The translations under genes were made by a program, and so were the position numbers. The notes under the pieces are model-generated. The model worked only from the letters and a program-made list of their open reading frames with translations. It had not been told where the DNA came from and ran no database searches. A stretch of DNA of 64,000 nucleotides from an uncultured Pseudomonadales bacterium (GTDB lineage Bacteria; Pseudomonadota; Gammaproteobacteria; Pseudomonadales; Azotimanducaceae): contig OY282447.1 in the NCBI GenBank assembly GCA_958296165.1, forward strand, positions 1,550,001 to 1,614,000, read 5' to 3'. Positions 63,170-64,000 of the stretch are shown here, one piece after another. Positions within the stretch are counted from its first letter, which is position 1, and each line of letters begins with the position of its first letter.

Positions 63170-63978
63170 GGCTGGAGCCGCTCGGCTGCCGGCTCGTCGA
63201 AGACTCGCGCATGAGCTTCCACAGAAGGCGGCGCCATGAGGCGTAGCTGACGCGCCGTTGCGGCGGGGAAACGAGCCCGATCGTAGCCGTTCTTGGCCCA
63301 AGTCGAATGCGGCGGGCTGTACTTGTAAAGCAACGTGCGACGTTCATGATCGGCGCACCAGACGGCGGTGCCGTGGATCAGCGCCTCGGTAAATATCAGC
63401 ACGTCTCCAGCGGCCATAGGCGGCTGTACCACCCAATCCACGTCGCGCTCGAAGCGAGCGACGTCGCGGGGCATGTGCTGCAGGAAGTTGGATTTGTGGC
63501 TGCCCGGCACGCAGACGAACCCACCAGCGCCGGGGCCGGCGTCGCTAAGATTCCAAGTGGCGACGGTAAGGCCGTTGCGCATTCGGCCGTCGTGATAGCG
63601 GTACCAGTGATCGGTCTCGTAGCGCCAAGGCCCGCCGTGCAGGGCATTGCGGTTCGCGTTCTTGCGCATGAAGATGCAGTAGTCGTGGTCGATGCGCAGC
63701 TTGCTGCCGACCAGCTCGACCAAGTAGGGCAGCACACGGTCGTGATCCATCAGATCGACGAATGCCTGGTGCCAAGAGGAGATGCCGTTGTAGCGGCGCA
63801 GCGGCCCGTCTTCCGGCTGGCGCGGCCAAACGCTGTCGGCCAAGGCGACGAGCGCTTCGCATTCATCAGCCGTGAGGACGTTTTTCACCACCAGAAAACC
63901 GCGCAAGTCGAAGAGAAACTTGTCCTCGTCCGTGAGCGCCCCGCGCTGCGCTGGCGGCGGTGCCACGGTCAGCCCCAC
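63166..63978 (-). CDS. Phytanoyl-CoA dioxygenase (PhyH) family protein, short form
   Basis: 270 residues from ATG 63978. It has the PhyH opening FLFDLRGFLVVKNVLTADEC, LRIDHDYCIFMRKNANRN, the ligand-region NALHGGPWRYETDHWYRYHD, and VCVPGSHKSNFLQHMP. The distal His202 is in EALIHGTAVW, followed by Arg214 as a candidate 2-oxoglutarate anchor. It is a different subfamily from the 371-residue PhyH at 3648. Its stop codon shares the CTAG with the stop of the mevalonate fusion, so the two genes overlap by four bases. Confidence 0.87.
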   Translation of the reverse strand: MGLTVAPPPAQRGALTDEDKFLFDLRGFLVVKNVLTADECEALVALADSVWPRQPEDGPLRRYNGISSWHQAFVDLMDHDRVLPYLVELVGSKLRIDHDYCIFMRKNANRNALHGGPWRYETDHWYRYHDGRMRNGLTVATWNLSDAGPGAGGFVCVPGSHKSNFLQHMPRDVARFERDVDWVVQPPMAAGDVLIFTEALIHGTAVWCADHERRTLLYKYSPPHSTWAKNGYDRARFPAATARQLRLMAPPSVEAHARVFDEPAAERLQP

Positions 63979-64000
63979 TTGGACTTGCAGACGCCAATGG

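Overview
The window is GC-rich bacterial DNA that looks gammaproteobacterial. The FoF1 ATP synthase genes run atpI-B-E-F-H-A-G-D-C, and there is a heme-copper oxidase accessory gene (ctaB/cyoE), a ThyX-type thymidylate synthase, a YcaQ-like protein and an Hsp20. Two features are unusual for that group: a compact operon for the mevalonate route to isopentenyl diphosphate, and a very heavy load of insertion sequences and their fossils. The two phytanoyl-CoA dioxygenase-like genes near the window ends and the IS load would fit a marine or host-associated symbiont, but that is inference and no species is named.

Left part (1-10264). A partial NAD-dependent epimerase is followed by a translationally coupled three-gene module of unknown function (177-1854), an IS1202-family fossil, a small coupled gene pair with a frameshift, and a PhyH oxygenase. 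Two well-delimited IS copies follow: an IS1202/ISTde1-type element with a 16-bp target duplication, and an ISAs1-type element whose transposase carries an N-terminal DruA (DUF4338) domain, with a 10-bp duplication. Next is a toxin-antitoxin-like pair, XRE-ImmA plus a PIN/DUF4411 protein that has an internal deletion.

Housekeeping block (10330-24977). thyX, two PH-domain membrane proteins, a deazaflavin-type oxidoreductase, ctaB, a conserved unknown gene, a PLP trans-sulfuration enzyme and a DUF427 gene precede the nine-gene atp operon. A good sigma70-type promoter lies just upstream of atpI.

Glycan island (24978-51055). Between atpC and a tRNA-Thr(CGT) gene lies a mosaic surface-glycan locus: methyltransferases, a flippase, GT4 glycosyltransferases, an asparagine synthetase-like amidotransferase and large GT-C-like membrane proteins. 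Remnants of IS110, IS481, ISAs1, IS21, IS256, IS4-like and ISKra4-like elements are scattered through it. It appears to hold two diverged versions of the same gene series (flippase, GT4, methyltransferase, GT-C protein, methyltransferase) that decayed in complementary ways. A diverged copy of the atpC 3' end sits inside it, fused in frame to a glycosyltransferase fragment.

Right part (51056-64000). tRNA-Thr, a HEAT-like hypothetical, Hsp20, gamma-glutamyltransferase, a YcaQ-like protein, an unusual Tyr- and Arg-rich lipoprotein, a small coupled gene pair and a Gfo/Idh/MocA oxidoreductase precede the mevalonate operon. That operon is mvaD, a phosphomevalonate kinase, and an HMG-CoA reductase fused to mevalonate kinase. 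Its last stop codon overlaps that of a convergent second PhyH gene.
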